64,000 nt of DNA from Malurus cyaneus samueli (GCA_009741485.1 CM019227.1:13502669-13566668), one strand, 5' to 3'. Numbered from the stretch's first letter, positions 23,673 through 38,160 are shown. Notes: generated by a model not told the origin, from the letters alone. Numbers and translations: made by a program.

Positions 23673-26600
23673 CAATCTCAATTTAAAATTTGACTGCACT
23701 GACTTTCAACAAATGTGTTAAAGTTTGTGGATTATCAGCAAAAGACTCAGGAATGTGAATTTAGGTAGGAATTGATCATCTCATAATGTGTAGGAAAAAT
23801 TCTCAGATCAATGGAAATAATATTTTCACTGTGAGAGACAGAAAGCAAAAGATCTAGAAACAAGCCTTGTTGGCTATTTATCCAACTCTGTGTTCAATTT
23901 TCACACAGAGTAATCATAAAAAATAATCACCTTTGGGTGCATCTGCAATCTGCTGTGTCCAGGCATCCACAGCTCTGCCCTGAGCAAACACTTCTCTCTG
24001 TCCAAATGCACCAAGCTGGGAATTGCATCCAATGTCAGGAGCCCCAGAAGGATCTGCAGCTGCTCAGAATCCCACTCCCCATCCCCCTGTAACACAAACC
24101 ATTCAAATGTAAAGTGAATTTACTGGTCTCATCCTTCTCTCCCCTCTCCCCACCCCAAGGATTTCCAGGCTCTCCTGGCAGTGCAGTCTGAGACCTGCTC
24201 CTGCCTGTCCTGCTGCTCATCTCTGGAGGTTTCAGGGATGGCAGGAATTACATGGTACAGTCTCCAATGAAAGATTCAGAGCCAGCCTTTTAGCCTGTAA
24301 ACAAATGTTGGGAGACTCTTTTCTGAACAAAGTTTAGCTCGCCCTTTCCTTCCAGATAAGAGGAAGAGACGGGGAATTTAGAAAGTCTGTTATGTAAGGC
24401 TGATTATTTTCTTTGCCATAGAAACACTTCACAGCTGGATCCCACATCTACCTGGGATTGAACACGCAGTGAAGGAGCAGGGAACCCTCTGCATAAGCTC
24501 AAGATCATTCCTGTTTCAGACAGATGGCTTTGTGCTGAAGGAATCTTAAAATGTATTTATTCTAGTCTAGATAAAGCTTTAAATCTGTATGAAACAAGTT
24601 TAAGTCAGGATTCTTCTGGAACTGTGATGCTTTATGAATGTGCAAAAGCCAGTGAACTATCAAATTAGGGAATAAAATGTTCTTTATTTGTGTCCTAGCA
24701 GTGGTCCCTTCAAATAATCCCATTTCAAGGAATGTCAGCCTATAAAACATAGACAGGCTATAAATTATTCCTTTCTAAATGTAAACCTAACAGTGCACCA
24801 ATTAAAAATATCTAAATATTTAATAACAGGTTGCTACGGATTAAAGATCCTGACCTTCCCTGTGTACTTCCACCACTACCACAGGATTATTAATCATTTC
24901 CCCTCAAGAAAAAAACAGTAATTTATACTGTCAACCTATTGGTCTGTTGGAAAATAAGAATGAGCATGTATTGCTTTTTCCATGCATGGATAATATTTCA
25001 GGTGCATAAATTAATAAAAAATTGTGACAGCGTGTTGCCTGAATATTGATAGGATTATTTTTTTATTATTTTCTTAATGTAAGATTTTGTTTTCTTCTTG
25101 CTTTTATACTAGGGGTAATTTCTGGAAAAAAAAGGTCTTAATTTTCATTGTTGAGCCAGTTAATGAATGTGCCAGAGCAGCTTGTATTACTTGCATTCAG
25201 AGCAAAACTTGCATACTGCAAAACAGATGGGTATTGTGAACTGTTATGATGGCAGGGGTTTTAAATAATACATGAAGAATTTTTCTATCTCATTAAGTTC
25301 CCAGTTCTTTAAGAAACATCTTTAAAACAAAAGCAAAATATTCTTAGCAGAAGCTGTTCTTGTTTTGTGTAACTCGATGTCTTGAGCTGTTAGGAGGAGA
25401 AATATTGGTACCAGAACAAAGGCATCACAGCTTTAGCTCTGATTTACAGTTTTAGTGCACAGTTGTACAGCAAATGGACTCAGCTCCTGGTGCTTCTTCG
25501 AAATCACCAGAGCCAAACAAATCTAAGGAAACAAATAAAAAGGAAGGTGCTAAAATACTTTCCCTTCTTGCACCCAGCTTCCTAGGATACTTACAAAAGG
25601 CTCCCACCTCCCCAAAAGCAGCTCTCTTCATCTCTTTTTCTGGTCCTTCTGCATTGCCAATTTTTCCTTCTATTTTCCTCCTATAGTTTCATTTTCAAGT
25701 GCATACTCCATTTATTATCAGAAACCCTGTCTGTTTGAGTGTTTTCTGAATTTTATTAAGAGAGAAATTGGTAAGCACAGAAATTTCTTACAAGTTTCAC
25801 TCCCAGGCTGCACAAACAGTAGATCATTTAGCATAATTTTGAACAGAGAAAAAGTGCTTAAGAGGAAATAAAGTATATTATTCAAATTTTCACTTTGAAT
25901 GTTTATTTGCTATTAAAAGGATAATAAGGAAAGATAGTTTCTGAGTCCAGTAGTTTTGCTAACATTCAGAACATAAATTTTAGATTTACACCAATCACAA
26001 TGATGAAGAAGATATGCCAGTTGTCAGAATTCATTTTCCCTTTGAATAGGCTGGAATGCAATTTAAATGAGATGAGCCAGAGCAGCAGACCAGCACAGAA
26101 GGACTGGGGCCCAGTGTACAAAGCAAACATGTTTTCAGTCTGAGCAATGAGAATACATTCATTTATCAAATTTACTGTGGGAAGAGGGGACTGAAATCTG
26201 GCAGGACACAAAAGAGCTGTCAGGAGGGACAGCCTGGTGCACCTCAGCACCCCCAAAAATACCCAATCCTTCATTACAACAAGAGCAAGTTCTCCCTTTC
26301 TCACCACCCGAGCTTCCTTTGCTGTAAATGTCAGCTGGAGATAAGTGCTCCATTCAATTAATAATTTTAACATGCTTTAAACAGGTCAAAAAGTCCTGAT
26401 CCTATGACAATTTCTAGAAGTCTCAGCATCACACAGCATTCTACCAGCTACCGGGAAGGAAAAGTGACCCTATCCCAAACAAAACCCTGACAAACTCTAT
26501 AAATTAAAGACACTTTTGTAGAGGCAGCCTAAATCTCCACAAAGCTTTGAATTACCACCCGAACAATGCAAAACTAAATATTCTCCCTTCCCAAGAATCT

Positions 26601-27370
26601 GTGAGATAAAAATAAATGTAATCACCTCTATGGTCATTAATGGCTGTTCAAGATTTCCTCATTCCCACAGGAAATACCAATACATTTTGGCTTGGAACTG
26701 AGTAACCTGGTTGGATTTGTTTGTTTCCTTGTTTTAAATACGCCTGCCATTACATCCCCAGTTTAACTGCCAGAGTTTCCTGCTCCTGAAACTTTTATGA
26801 GCTGACTCAGGTGACACTGCTTTACCAGTATCAGCAGTTTTGTCACAAAGTGGTTGGTTTTGCTTAGTCTTCACAGCTCCTTAGCAGTTTTTAGTTGTTT
26901 CTGCTTATATGTTACCTGTTTGTACAGAGAACCCTTCTCTCAGCACTGACAAATGAGCTTTGATGTTTTCTCTAGAACTCCTGGGCATAAATTCCCTCTC
27001 AAAATTATCCAGGACACCTTGCAAAACCCTCACTCAGCTACACAGCCACATTTAAAAGGCAGGATACAGGACAAGACATACAGGTAATTTGAAGCTGCCA
27101 CCTTATGACTTCCCTGGATTCTCTGGGGTTTTGTTTTTTAGGGTCAGTGATGGTAGTAAATTAGGATTAGTTAGAGCAGTTAGTGCAGCTGATAGAGTTT
27201 GGCTGCACATGAAGGTCTGTGGCATGTGGCCATTGCTTTTGGCAACACATGGATTATAGAATTGTGCATTCAACTCTTTCTTTCTCATGTCAGTGTTCTG
27301 CCAAGTCTCTCAGGGCTTATTCGTGCTTTTCAATAGCATCTGTACCTCCTACTTCCCATTAAAACATCCT
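23673..27370. other. Noncoding stretch, no gene seen
   Basis: This is mostly AT-rich sequence (especially 24,540-26,000) with T-rich runs near 25,060-25,100. Frames up to 135 codons (minus strand, 25,966-26,373) show no domain and no plausible splice context. Confidence 0.6.
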
Positions 27371-27475
27371 AAATCGAAACGCAATGAGATGTTTTCAGCG
27401 TTTCCTGCTTTAGTCAAGAGCTTGGTTGCGTTTGATTAAAGTCGTTAAGCAATTTTAATTTGAGGGGTAAAAACT
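27371..27475. other. CpG-retaining AT-rich patch, possible conserved noncoding element
   Basis: Five CpGs near 27,374, 27,380, 27,399, 27,429 and 27,442 sit in AT-rich sequence with homeodomain-like words (GATTAA, TTTTAATTTG). In CpG-depleted DNA this combination is typical of constrained enhancers, but conservation cannot be seen from one sequence. Confidence 0.3.
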
Positions 27476-30400
27476 GAGGGAATGCAGGAACAGTCATAAT
27501 AGAATTACATGCCTCAATTAACACTTAAAAAAATTATCTGTGGGGCACCAGCAAGACACGATGGCTGCCAGCCACGGTGAACCAGCAAACAGAGCAAATT
27601 TCTGCACAGTGAAGTGGGAACTGGCACCTGCAGAGTGCCATGGAGTGATGAGGCTGTGGAAGCTGTGGCAGAACAAGAGACCCCTAATGAGGCAAAGATC
27701 TGGCCCTCCTCTCCTTTTGTGCCTCTGATGCATGAATTCCTTCTCTGGGTATTCTATCCCATCCTTGGGGAAGCCCCTCATCTTCAGGGAGAGAGACTTG
27801 AAAAGCAAATGGAGCAGATGGAACAGCACGGGCACAGTCTGAGTGCATCTGTGTGGGGAAAGAATGGAGAGGGAGCCATGGGATGAAAAACAAGCTGGGT
27901 CACTTGGCTGGGGGACTGCAGGGCACTGGAGGCTTTCCCATGGCAAGGAACCTTTCAGACAGCAGGATAAGAGAACTGAGAAATTCATTAGAATACTCAA
28001 AGCTGTGATCAGAGAGGGCCTTCTCCACCGAGCAGTGGAAATTGTGGATAAATTCTCTGCAGAGTGATCAGATAGGGGTGCTGGTGTAACTCCTCAAACT
28101 CCTTCCCCAGTTTCATCAGGAGCAGCTGAGCTCCATCACTCCTTTTGTTGTAAGGGATATTCCAGATCATATGGATCATGTTCAGTAGGTAAAGTGGGGG
28201 GAGAAGGAGAAAGTGGGGGATGTTTGGAGTGATGGAGTTTGTCTTCCCAAGTCACTGTTCCATGGGATGGGGCCCTGCTCCCCTGGAGGTGCTGAACACC
28301 TGCCCAAACATGGGAAGTGGTGGTTTAAGTCCTCATTTTGCTTTGCTTGTGTGCCTGGCTTTTGTGTTCCTGGCTTTTGTGTTCCCTGTTAAACTGCCTT
28401 TATCCCAAACCCTGCCATTATCCCAACCCATGAGTTCCCTTTTACCCTTCCCTTCTCCCCCTGGTCCCTCTGGCAGGGGAATGAGTGAGGGGCTGCCTGG
28501 GGCTGGGCTGCTGCCTGGGGTGAAGCCATGACATTTAGGAATATGGAGATCTAAAGCTCCTCTGTTTCAGTCTAGCCAAACCCTTTGTATTTCCTGCTCT
28601 TTCCCAACGAAAGCTGAGCAGGTGACAGCCTTGGGAAGGAGCTGTTCTTGACACAGGTCCTTCCTTCTTCCTGACACTGCTCAGTGATTTTGCTCCATGC
28701 ATAGGACTGAAAGCCAACTAAGAAGTATTGCACATCCCCTCCCTACCCACCACCTTCCCCAAGAGTAATTTTAGTGGAGCTTTGATTGATGTCAGATGAA
28801 ATTAACTGGAAACATTTAATGTGTTTAACATGTAAAGGCTTAGGGCTCTATTCACTCAGAGTTAGAGACTTTCTGTGCTTCATAAACTCAGAGGACACTG
28901 AAGCCTGAATTTCAGCTCTGCAGCCAGATGACTTATTAAACAGCACCTTGACTCCTGCCATCGTTGCTGCTTTTCACTTCATTATTAATAGAAGGAGGAC
29001 TTGAACTGATGGCAGCAAGAATGGAATCAAAAGTCCTGTGGCAGGGATGCTGTTAATTTTAGTATTGTGTCCATCATTAAGCATCAGATTAAATCAAGCT
29101 GCATTTCCCTCAGCAGCTGTTGAAAATCCTCGTTTAACCAAGTGAAAAGGAATATTGTGCTTCAAATGGAAGGATGAATGAGGTTCCTGCTAACAAATAG
29201 CTCAGAGAGAAGGGCTCTGAATAGGCAGGGAGGTTCCATGAGACATCTACTCAAGAGTATAATCTCAGCTTCCTTAAAACTAGAAGTCTTCAGTCATTTG
29301 AAAAATGGAAATTTGAATTTTTTTTCTCACCTTCTCATCCTTGTAGCAGCACCTGGAGAAGAGAGGTTTATTTCTAAGGCAACAAGTTATATCAAGTTAG
29401 AAAGAATTTTTTTTAACATGTGTGTCATCTTTGACCATCTTTCACAGGTAGATTAACCCAGTGAGGGGCAAATGCGAGAGACTCTGGGGCTCTGAGGGAT
29501 GCCTTAGTCAGCCACAGCTGAGCAATGGGAAGGTCTCTGTGAGTGTGCCAGGCACTCTTTGCTCAGGAAGTGCTCCACTGGAAATTGTTGGGAAGCAGAG
29601 CAGTGCCCAGGCCATTGAGGACAGGTGGGGTTTAAATATTGCTCACTTCAAAAGCATTTCCTTGCACCTGCTTTTCCACTGGAATATGAGCAAGTCTATC
29701 AGCAGCAGAATGTTTTTTTTCTAAGTGATAAAGGGGCTCTGAAAGGCCTTTCTGTGCAAATATCAGACAATATTCTTTCCACTCTCTATTCTTTGCCACC
29801 TCTAAACACATTTTCCTGTGTTCTATATTACTCTGTGATCATTTACCAACTTCTCTTCAGCACACACCCCACACGCCAAGCTCAGAGCATCTGGGCTGTT
29901 AAAAAGTCATGTTTCAGTGTGACAACCATACCCCATTACTTAGTTTGGCTTCCAGAGTTTGTCAGTAATTCTTCCAAACCCAGCTGCAGTCATGACTCCA
30001 GCAGCTGATTTGCTACCAAGGGAGCAGTTACCAGAGAGCGATGGCTTCACTGTCACTCTAATGCAAATTATTGGCATTCTGAACAATTTCCCCCCTCAAA
30101 AGATCTTGACAAGGGTTCCACAAGACATTCTTAGGATATTACATGGTTTAATTAGTAAACTCACATCCCCCACTCTACCAAGAAGATTTCTCTTTTTCAT
30201 GGCTCCCTTTTACATCCCATTTCCTCCCAGAACGCAGCAAGAGCTGAGTTTCAGTCACCTTGCTCTGGAATCAAGCAGCAAGGGGTGACAAGGCTGAAAG
30301 AAACCAGACTTTTCCTGCTTCATGAAGGATTAAACCACTTGATGAAACTCTGCAAATACATTTATCTCAAAGATATTCAGCTTGAATTCAGTAAGAATTC

Positions 30401-33400
30401 AGTTTGTCTGAAGCAGAGAACCTGTTGAAATGCAGCCACAGGCCCCGCAAGCATTTTAAGTCTGCTCAGTATGAAATGAAAGAGGTCCATAAACTACCAT
30501 GAAAGGCATGTATATAAACAGACATCACAAACTACATAAATTTCTCAAAAGTGATGCTTTCCACTAACTTGATTTAAATCTTCATCCTCCCAGAAATTGA
30601 GCTGGAAAACTAGGAGTAGTAGGGACCAATGTATTCTACTAAGTGAGACTTTTAAATACATTTCATTTTAGTTTCATCCTTTTTGGAAGTATGTGTATCA
30701 CATGCTTTCTGGTGAAAATATACACATATCTATGTATTTCTGGGAAAAGCATATATTTCTTTCTCAAAACACCTTTAAGATACCTTGGTTGCGTTTTGTA
30801 ACTGCAGGTGAATAACCTTGAAAGGTTACTTAATCAGCAACCATTTTCTAGGCTGTGTGGGAAGCCAGGGAAAATGGAAATAGTTGTGCTGTCTGAGACA
30901 ATTAATTTTTCTGCATTTTCAGTGCAAAATAGTCAGTTGGAAGGGATCAAGAAGGATCCATGTCATGAAAATACGAGGTCACACCCAGGGAGTAACAGGC
31001 TGGCAATTTCAGTTATTTATTTGATAACAGTACAAAGATCAAAAGTTCCTTCGCTGTGTCTGTCAGGTGTACAAGATCAACCACAGAGAGGCTGCTCCTG
31101 GGCAGCAGGAGGGACTCAAACAACCTGCACAGCTCATAATCGAGGTGTGCTTGAGGGCAATTGCAGGAAAATCATCAGAACTATCCCGTTTCTCAAGTTC
31201 TGTGCATGGCAACTGAGCTGCCAGGTTATTTACAATTATTGCTGGGTCTGTGTGCAGAGATGGGTCGCAAAGTCTGCCCACAGATCACTCCTCAGGGTGA
31301 GGCTCTTCTGTCGTGGAGAGGCTTTCAAAGCATATCTGAATGTCTGTGTGTTCTAAATGCTCAGCTGTGCAGGGTGATCCCCAGGTCATACTCTCAAAAA
31401 GCACTCTTCAGCATCTTGGGATAAGTTAATTGCAATATTTTTTTAGATGCTGAAGAAAATTAGAATGTGTTCTGACTCAGGTTAGGCAAAGATAAAGCAA
31501 GTATGTGACATAAGGCATTGGTTTGATTCAAAAGGCCATGCATTACTAAAAAACGTATGGCCTTTTCCTGAAGCAGCCAGAGAGAAACAGGAAACTATGA
31601 AGTGTTTAAACATGAAAGGCATGAATATTGATCTCATCAGTAAACTGCCAAAGGAAAGAGCAATCCATTTCCTTCAACAGGCAGTGTTAGGAGTTCCTAA
31701 GGAACAGGAAGACATGAAACAAAAAAGGTAATAAGGTCAGGATGCAGTGTTGGCTGGAGGATTGCATCCCCCCAGGTTGTGTCCAGCATTTCAGTTGTGT
31801 GCAGATCTGGGAGCTCTGGAGCATCATCCAGGTTTGCATTCCACTTTTACAATAGTCTCCCCTTCCCAAAAAAGCACTAAGAGTTTTTCATCAAGGCAGA
31901 AAATTAAATATCCAGGGGTTGAACTCCTTACTCCACAGAAGTCACTGTCAACATTCCCACTCTCTGGAACCCACTTTTAAAAAAAAATTATTTTTTTACT
32001 GGGTAGAACTAAGGCAGGATTTCAGCCTGAGAATCTGATAACAAGCACAATCCAGACCTCACTGAAAGGCCAAACTGCTTAAATGATAGGGTAAAAACAG
32101 TAAATCACTCTCCTTATAGACTTCAAACCTGAACCTAAGAACCCGTTAAAAACAGAGGGAGGGCTGAGGTCGCCAGCCTGATGGTTTGCTGGAGAACAGG
32201 GTGAATGTCAGCAGCACCCATCTCAAAAAGCTTTCCAGGATGTGTGCAGGGAGCTGTGACTCCATCAGGGGATGGGACAGGGAAAGGTGGAGCATCCTCC
32301 CCTCTCACACTCTGAGAGAAGCAGCACTAAATTCAGAGTGCCTCTCCTTCACAAACCCCAAATCCTCTGCCCAGGCAGCATTTGAATGACACAGAGCAAA
32401 GCAGGATTTGGAGCACGATGAGTTGTGATCTATTAGAAGAGAAAACACACCCAGAACCGGGAGTTGGTGCATTTTAGGTGTGGCTCAAGCTGATTTCAAG
32501 TAGCAGAGGCAGAGCTGGAGCAGGGCAGGCAGGGCACGGTGCCCCTGCTGCCCTCTGCAAGGCTGTGACTGCCCTCTGTCACCCTGCAGGACATTGGCAC
32601 TGCCATCTCCATCCCTGCAAAGTCATGCTCTGGCACAGGGCTGGCTGCAGGGAAAGGCAATGCCAACAGTTCTGCCCAACCCTATTGCTTGGGGAGCAGC
32701 AAAGATTTATGGCTGGAGAGAAGCAGAGCTCCCCAAAGTGTCCTAGGAAGGCCTGGGGAGGGAAATTGGAAATTCACAGCTCTTCCTGAGGCATCTGGGA
32801 GGCTCCAGGACACAGACATCAGATGAGATGGCAGTGCTGGAGGAGACGCTCAAAGTAGATTGTGCTCAGAAAAAGAAATTTGTATTTGCTGTCTCCAGTT
32901 GCTGGAAGTGCAAAAATATCTTTAGTCCTGTCTGTGACCCCAGTAACTCTTCCTTTTTATCACGAGTCCCTGCTTTAAAAATGTAACAGAGACTACAAAA
33001 TGTGGAGTTAAATACTTTGGAATTAGAGATACAATCTGAGAAGCAACAGTGAAACAGTTCATCCCACAAGAGATTTCACTCATCTCTTTCAGAGATAAGT
33101 ACACAGGGAGCTGGCAAAATAAATTTGTCCTTGATATCTTCCTGGGTAACCTGAGAGGAAAATTAAATCCAACTTCTTTCCTGAACATGACATTTATTTT
33201 GCTTAAGGAAAATCCTGTTTTTCAATTACGTGTAGCACTTCTGATTAACCATTAGGAGAAGAAAAAAAAAGGGTTTGAAGGCTTAAAGTGATTACGGATA
33301 TAGAGCTTGTCCTGGTCTTGAGAGGGAGAGTTTTTCTTCCTTCTGACCATTACAATTCTGTGTGAGGCCAAGACTTTTAGAAACTCTCACAGAACCAGGA

Positions 33401-33870
33401 CTTTTGCTTGACCTGTTAAAGGCTGTAATCCTGCTAATATTATGAATCAGAGCTTTGTGTTTTTTTCTTAAATATAATTAGATAGCATTTCACATATTTA
33501 CAGTCTGCTACTGTCTCAGTTTCTTTCCAAAATTATTTTTCAGATTTTCTTCCCTCAGTGAAACAACTTCAAGCAATCTGCCCTAACACATTATTCAGGA
33601 TTATCTCCCAAAGCCTTGTCAATAAAGATCAACAACTGTTTACAGAATTAGCAGTAACCAGCTAAGGACACGACCACAGTGACAATTCTGGGGGCAGATG
33701 GGGGTGTGGCAATCCCCACACTCTTCTCCTCTGCAGGAGAATCTTTCCCCAAGGATCTGCTGCTTTTACTTTTTCAGGCACACGAGTCTGAAGCACATTA
33801 AATAACTTTTTGGTGTTCTGGTCTGTTTTTTTTAAAACTATTTCTGAAATTAAGTGGAACTTCTCTTGCC
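27476..33870. other. Noncoding stretch, no gene seen
   Basis: GC-richer blocks occur at about 27,540-28,060, 28,220-28,700 and 32,470-32,800. Near 28,350-28,385 the word TCCTGGCTTTTGTGT is duplicated in tandem. Near 33,309-33,401 two arms containing GTCCTGGT and ACCAGGAC form a loose inverted repeat. Frames up to 182 codons (plus, 30,808-31,356) have no recognisable domain. Confidence 0.55.
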
Positions 33871-33936
33871 AAAATAAAAACAAAAACGAAACAAAACAAA
33901 CAAAAAAAAAACCAACAAAACAACAACCCAAAACCT
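33871..33936. repeat. A-rich (CAAAA)n-like low-complexity tract
   Basis: About 65 bp consist of A-runs of three to ten broken by single C and occasional G or T residues. The opposite strand therefore gives a phenylalanine-, valine- and cysteine-rich frame with no biological meaning. No retroelement body is recognised next to it, so it is listed as low-complexity DNA and not as a poly(A) tail. Confidence 0.85.
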
Positions 33937-34435
33937 AAAGTGAATTTGCTGACTTTATGCTAAACTCCTTTTCCCTCCCAGTTTGAAGTGACCTTTGATG
34001 GAAACTAAAATGTGCAGGTGTCAAAGTGTATCAGTATCGTGTACCAGAGATGTGCACAACTGAGGTTTTTTTTGGCACTTTCTCCTTCCAATTTATTAAA
34101 GGTTGTGTCAGAATAAATTTATGTAAGCAAGGATCAGATTTTATTAGTGGAGCATCATTAGCTTTTAATGAATAAGAGTAGTTTAGGCAAAGAGCTGATA
34201 CCTAAGGTAACATTTGAGAGCTGAGCTGTTGCTGCTCTCTGCTTCCACCCCTTGATTTAACCCTTCCAGGCAGGGAGGAGCAGCACTGGGAGCAGAACTG
34301 GTGGTGTTAAAGCTGCACTGCAGCAAAGCAGCTGACAATGGCCCAGTGTTCATCATTTTCCAGCACAGCAAGATGTGCTAAAGCTGTTACTTTAATGGAA
34401 CTTTATGAATTATGTGAATTTTTTTCTCTCAATAG

Positions 34436-34599
34436 AAGCCAGCAAAGCAGGGTCCAAGACCGCAGCCACTGATGGGGCTTTAAGGACAGCAAGCAAACAG
34501 GATTCATCCACAGAGGATGAGGACAGACAGAGCAAAGATGGCCTCTCACTCCAAAATCTAAATTACAAACCTTTGGAATATCTCAGGGATTGGAACTGA
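34436..34599 (+). other. Weak exon-like block (unconfirmed)
   Basis: A run of T and C followed by AATAG (about 34,420-34,435) makes a good splice-acceptor-like sequence. The frame after it stays open for 54 codons and ends at a TGA at 34,597. Its translation is polar and charged, with a Ser-Thr-Glu-Asp-Glu-Asp acidic patch in its middle, unlike the hydrophobic or cysteine-rich noise frames around it. Against it, no donor site is visible before the stop, no polyadenylation signal lies close downstream, no family is recognised and no partner exon is seen. If real it would be a terminal exon. Chance is more likely. Confidence 0.12.
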
Positions 34600-37500
34600 T
34601 CCTCAGCAGCAGAGATTTGAACTGACAAAGGAGCTCTAAACTGTCACAAAGGATGGAGGTGTTGCTGAACTCTTCTCCCACAAAACCACCCTTTCCCCTT
34701 TTCAGCAGGCTGGTGGGGACTGCTTTCTCCACCACTGAAAGTAACTTTGGCTCCTCTTTGTATTTTACCACCAGCCAGACTGGAATAAGAGAAAGTGTGC
34801 CCCAGTTGCCTAATTCAGCTTCAAAAACCAGTGCTAGATAATCCCAGTTTGTGCAGGTTTTGCCTAGCTCTACTAGGGGGCAACAGGAATGAAATGCAAG
34901 ATATCTGTGTTAATTTCCATAGCATTGAAATGTCTAAACCCCTGTACTGGAGGTGCAACATTTAGAGCCCCACTCTGAGAAATGGGGATCTGCTCTCCTA
35001 TTTGACTGAAACACAGAATAATTTTTTAGATTCTTTGCAGTCAGCAGAGTCAAATGTACTCATTTCCCAGCACTTCCCATTTAGTCCCATACAGCAAATT
35101 TGGGGGCAGGAGAGGCACTGACAGAGCCCTTTCTCTGGGCTTTGCTGGGCACATCTGGAAGGCACAGAGCAGTGCAAGGCAGATCCATGGAGGTGCCAGC
35201 CCCCACTTCAATCCCTGAAAGAGCAGCCCCACACCAGCAAAAGGCTCAGAGCTGCTCCCCTGCAGGTTTGCTTTCATTTCTGGACACAGCACAGCAGAAG
35301 GACATTACAATTTGACCAGAGTGAGTCCAGATTTTGGGTTCTGCTATTGGATTAGCAAAAGCAGGGTGGTTGATGCAGACTGCCAAACCCATGCAGTCTT
35401 ATTTTGCTTTTCCACTTTGGAACAGTTTTTTGTGCTTTACATTGGACATTACATTTACATATTACGAGTGCCCTTAGTACCTCTGCAGACCACCCAAGCA
35501 AAGCTGGAATTAGCTCCACCATGCACCTGGTTTGATCATTCTGGATCCTTATCAGGTTTGTAACCGCAGAAACTCTGGTAGTACACAGATCACCCTCTTC
35601 TTGCAGCCAGCCCAAACCCCTGCTGGAATTCAGGCTCAGATCTGACAGTCAAATGGGTAAATGCTAAAGGACCTTTAGATTTCCTGTCCCTGATCATTAT
35701 GGGCTACAGAGATAATTGACTTCTTATTCTAGATCTCTCTGAGGTTTTGGGGAAACACTGCAAAGAAAGATTTTCTCATCCTTTCCACTGGGATGCTTAA
35801 AATGAAGATTTCTAGAGAGCTAAGGAACAGATATTGCCAAAACAGACCAGACACACATGAAAGATTTGCATGACCTCAGCCAAGAAATGCACCCCAGCCC
35901 CCTGAGAGCAGGTAATCCCAAAAACCTGCAGTAGGATTTGCCAGGCAACAGTCACCAGCACTGCCTCAGTGCACTGAGCCCGGCTCAAAGCCAAGCCAGC
36001 CAAGTTCTCATAAGGATGCAGTTGCTGCTCCGTTTTCCCCAGAGTAGCTCTGCTCATATTAGCAACTAACAACAAGGATTTAGAAGAAAGTACATTTACA
36101 TATTTTTTCCATTAAAGAGAGATGTTACTCGCACAAGGTTGGTATCTGCTTATAAAGTTGGAAATCCCTGGTGTGCCCAAACAAATATCATTTGAGAGAT
36201 TTTCAGAGTCGGGTGCAGTGTGTGCCTATCAATTCCTGTTAATTTGAGGAGGCTGCTGATGAACTGAACAGCCACTTTCCCCTCACAAATGCCTGCAAAA
36301 ACAGGAAAATAGTCTCAACTTTTTCACAAGATAAAAGAAGATGAGAGGCTCAGTAACTCAAATCCCTGCTTTTTGAGCATGCAAAGCACAAGCTGAACAG
36401 CACGTAAGCACAAACTAAAGTGCCTCTTCCCCATTTCACATTTTTACAGTTCATTGGCATATAAAGTAGCATCCAAACAGCCTGAAACAATTCCATCTCT
36501 GCTGTAATTACAGGATCCCACTAAAATTACAGGATTTCACCACTAAAAATGTCTTAACTGCCTGCATAGCTTTCTACAGTAGGTTGCTTATGCCACCCTG
36601 CTTCTTGCCAGATATATCCCTGTACACACACAGAGAAACATCCCCCATCCCCAAAGCGGCCATGTCAGAACACAGATTTATTTTAATGGGCAAACAGGAT
36701 CCAGTGGGCAGCTGTGCATGGACCAGCACTGCCCTGAGTTCAGCTGAGTGACAGCAAAGAGCTGCAGATCTGTCCCAGAGAGCCATGGCCAGTTCTGTAC
36801 CCACACATCACCATCACTCCATGCTCACAGATATTTATCTCTCCAGATTGAGTCCATTTGGTACATTAGTCACAGTTTCCCCAGCCATGCTTCAAGCACA
36901 GCAGAATATAGCATGAATCACTACTCTGAATAATCCAGAAGAATATTTCAAATATAACTTTTACCGTGCTCCTTTCTTACTGATCTTTCTTTGATGGATC
37001 ATAATATGATCACTTTAAAAGTACTTTAAATAATAGCTGCACTTCAAAGGGGTTTTTTTTTTCTTTTATCTTATTTAAAACATTACATCAATTGTCATGT
37101 GTCGTGATTCCACACAGTTATTATCATGCTGACGTTTAAATACTGCTTCCCTGTGAATCCACCTGTTCAGTATTACTTGTTGCATTCACCCCTTAAAAAT
37201 ATTTATTTCCTACAACAACAGACTCTCCCACTTCAATACATTTACTGCTTTTTATACTCATAGCTGTGTTCTTCACTTTTATTGCTGAATCCCATGGACA
37301 CCAGTGACTGTTTTATTTGGCTTATATTTGAAAAAACAGCTACAGGCCTCAGCAGCATTTCCAGGAGTGCTGATTATCAGCTTTGCTAATGCAGATGTCA
37401 TTCTGCAGCCTCTGGCTCTGATGGTGCCATGCAAGGAATTCACAGCCAGGTGATGTAGTTCTGTCTCTGAAGTGTTTGCTGATTTCTGAGAAGCTGCTTG

Positions 37501-38160
37501 ATTTTCTTCTTTTAGGAAGAAGTAAGGGTGCCAGGTCAAGCTCAAATCAAAAGAACATTTAGTTCTTCCCTTTGAACCCCTCTCCTCCCTACACAAAATC
37601 TGTTTGCACATCCTGTCATTATGCTAAGACATGGGTTTATTCTGCCTGATCTGAAGCAAAAAAAATTATGTGGTGCTGGGCACACAAGTATGTCCCACGG
37701 CCAGTACAGAAGATTTAAATTTTGATAAAAGCATTAAAAAAAATCACTTTTTCCTCTCATCAGCAAGCACAGCTCATTCTCAACCTTCTCCTGACAGTGA
37801 CAAGAATCCTTTTTATGAATGATTTTATATCTCCATCTAGCCTTCACTCTTGGTGGAAGGCTACTCATCTGGAGTCCAGCCAAAAAACAGAGATAAGAGA
37901 AAGTAGTTTTTTTTTTCTACTTGCCTTAAGTAGTTCTATTTGGAGAGGATGACTTACTTCATTAAGAAGTGGGAGTTAAGCCTGGAAAATAGCCTTAAAT
38001 TGAAAACCAGCAATGAGCTTCAAAAGCCAAAACTTTCAAATTAAAGCAGTTGCAAATAAAAATCATAATTCATAATATGCAAGTGAGACCTTTCTGGCAA
38101 ACAGCTGAGCACATCTGCACAACATACAGCAAACTAATGACCTATAAACACAAACATCAA
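34600..38160. other. Noncoding stretch, no gene seen
   Basis: This is ordinary sequence with AT-rich parts (36,930-37,270) and no identifiable repeat family. Overlapping frames of up to 110 codons show no domain. Confidence 0.6.

Noticed and set aside
30808..31356. 182-codon plus-strand open frame
   Set aside because: No domain, no splice or promoter context and overlapping open frames on both strands. This length is expected occasionally by chance in 64 kb.
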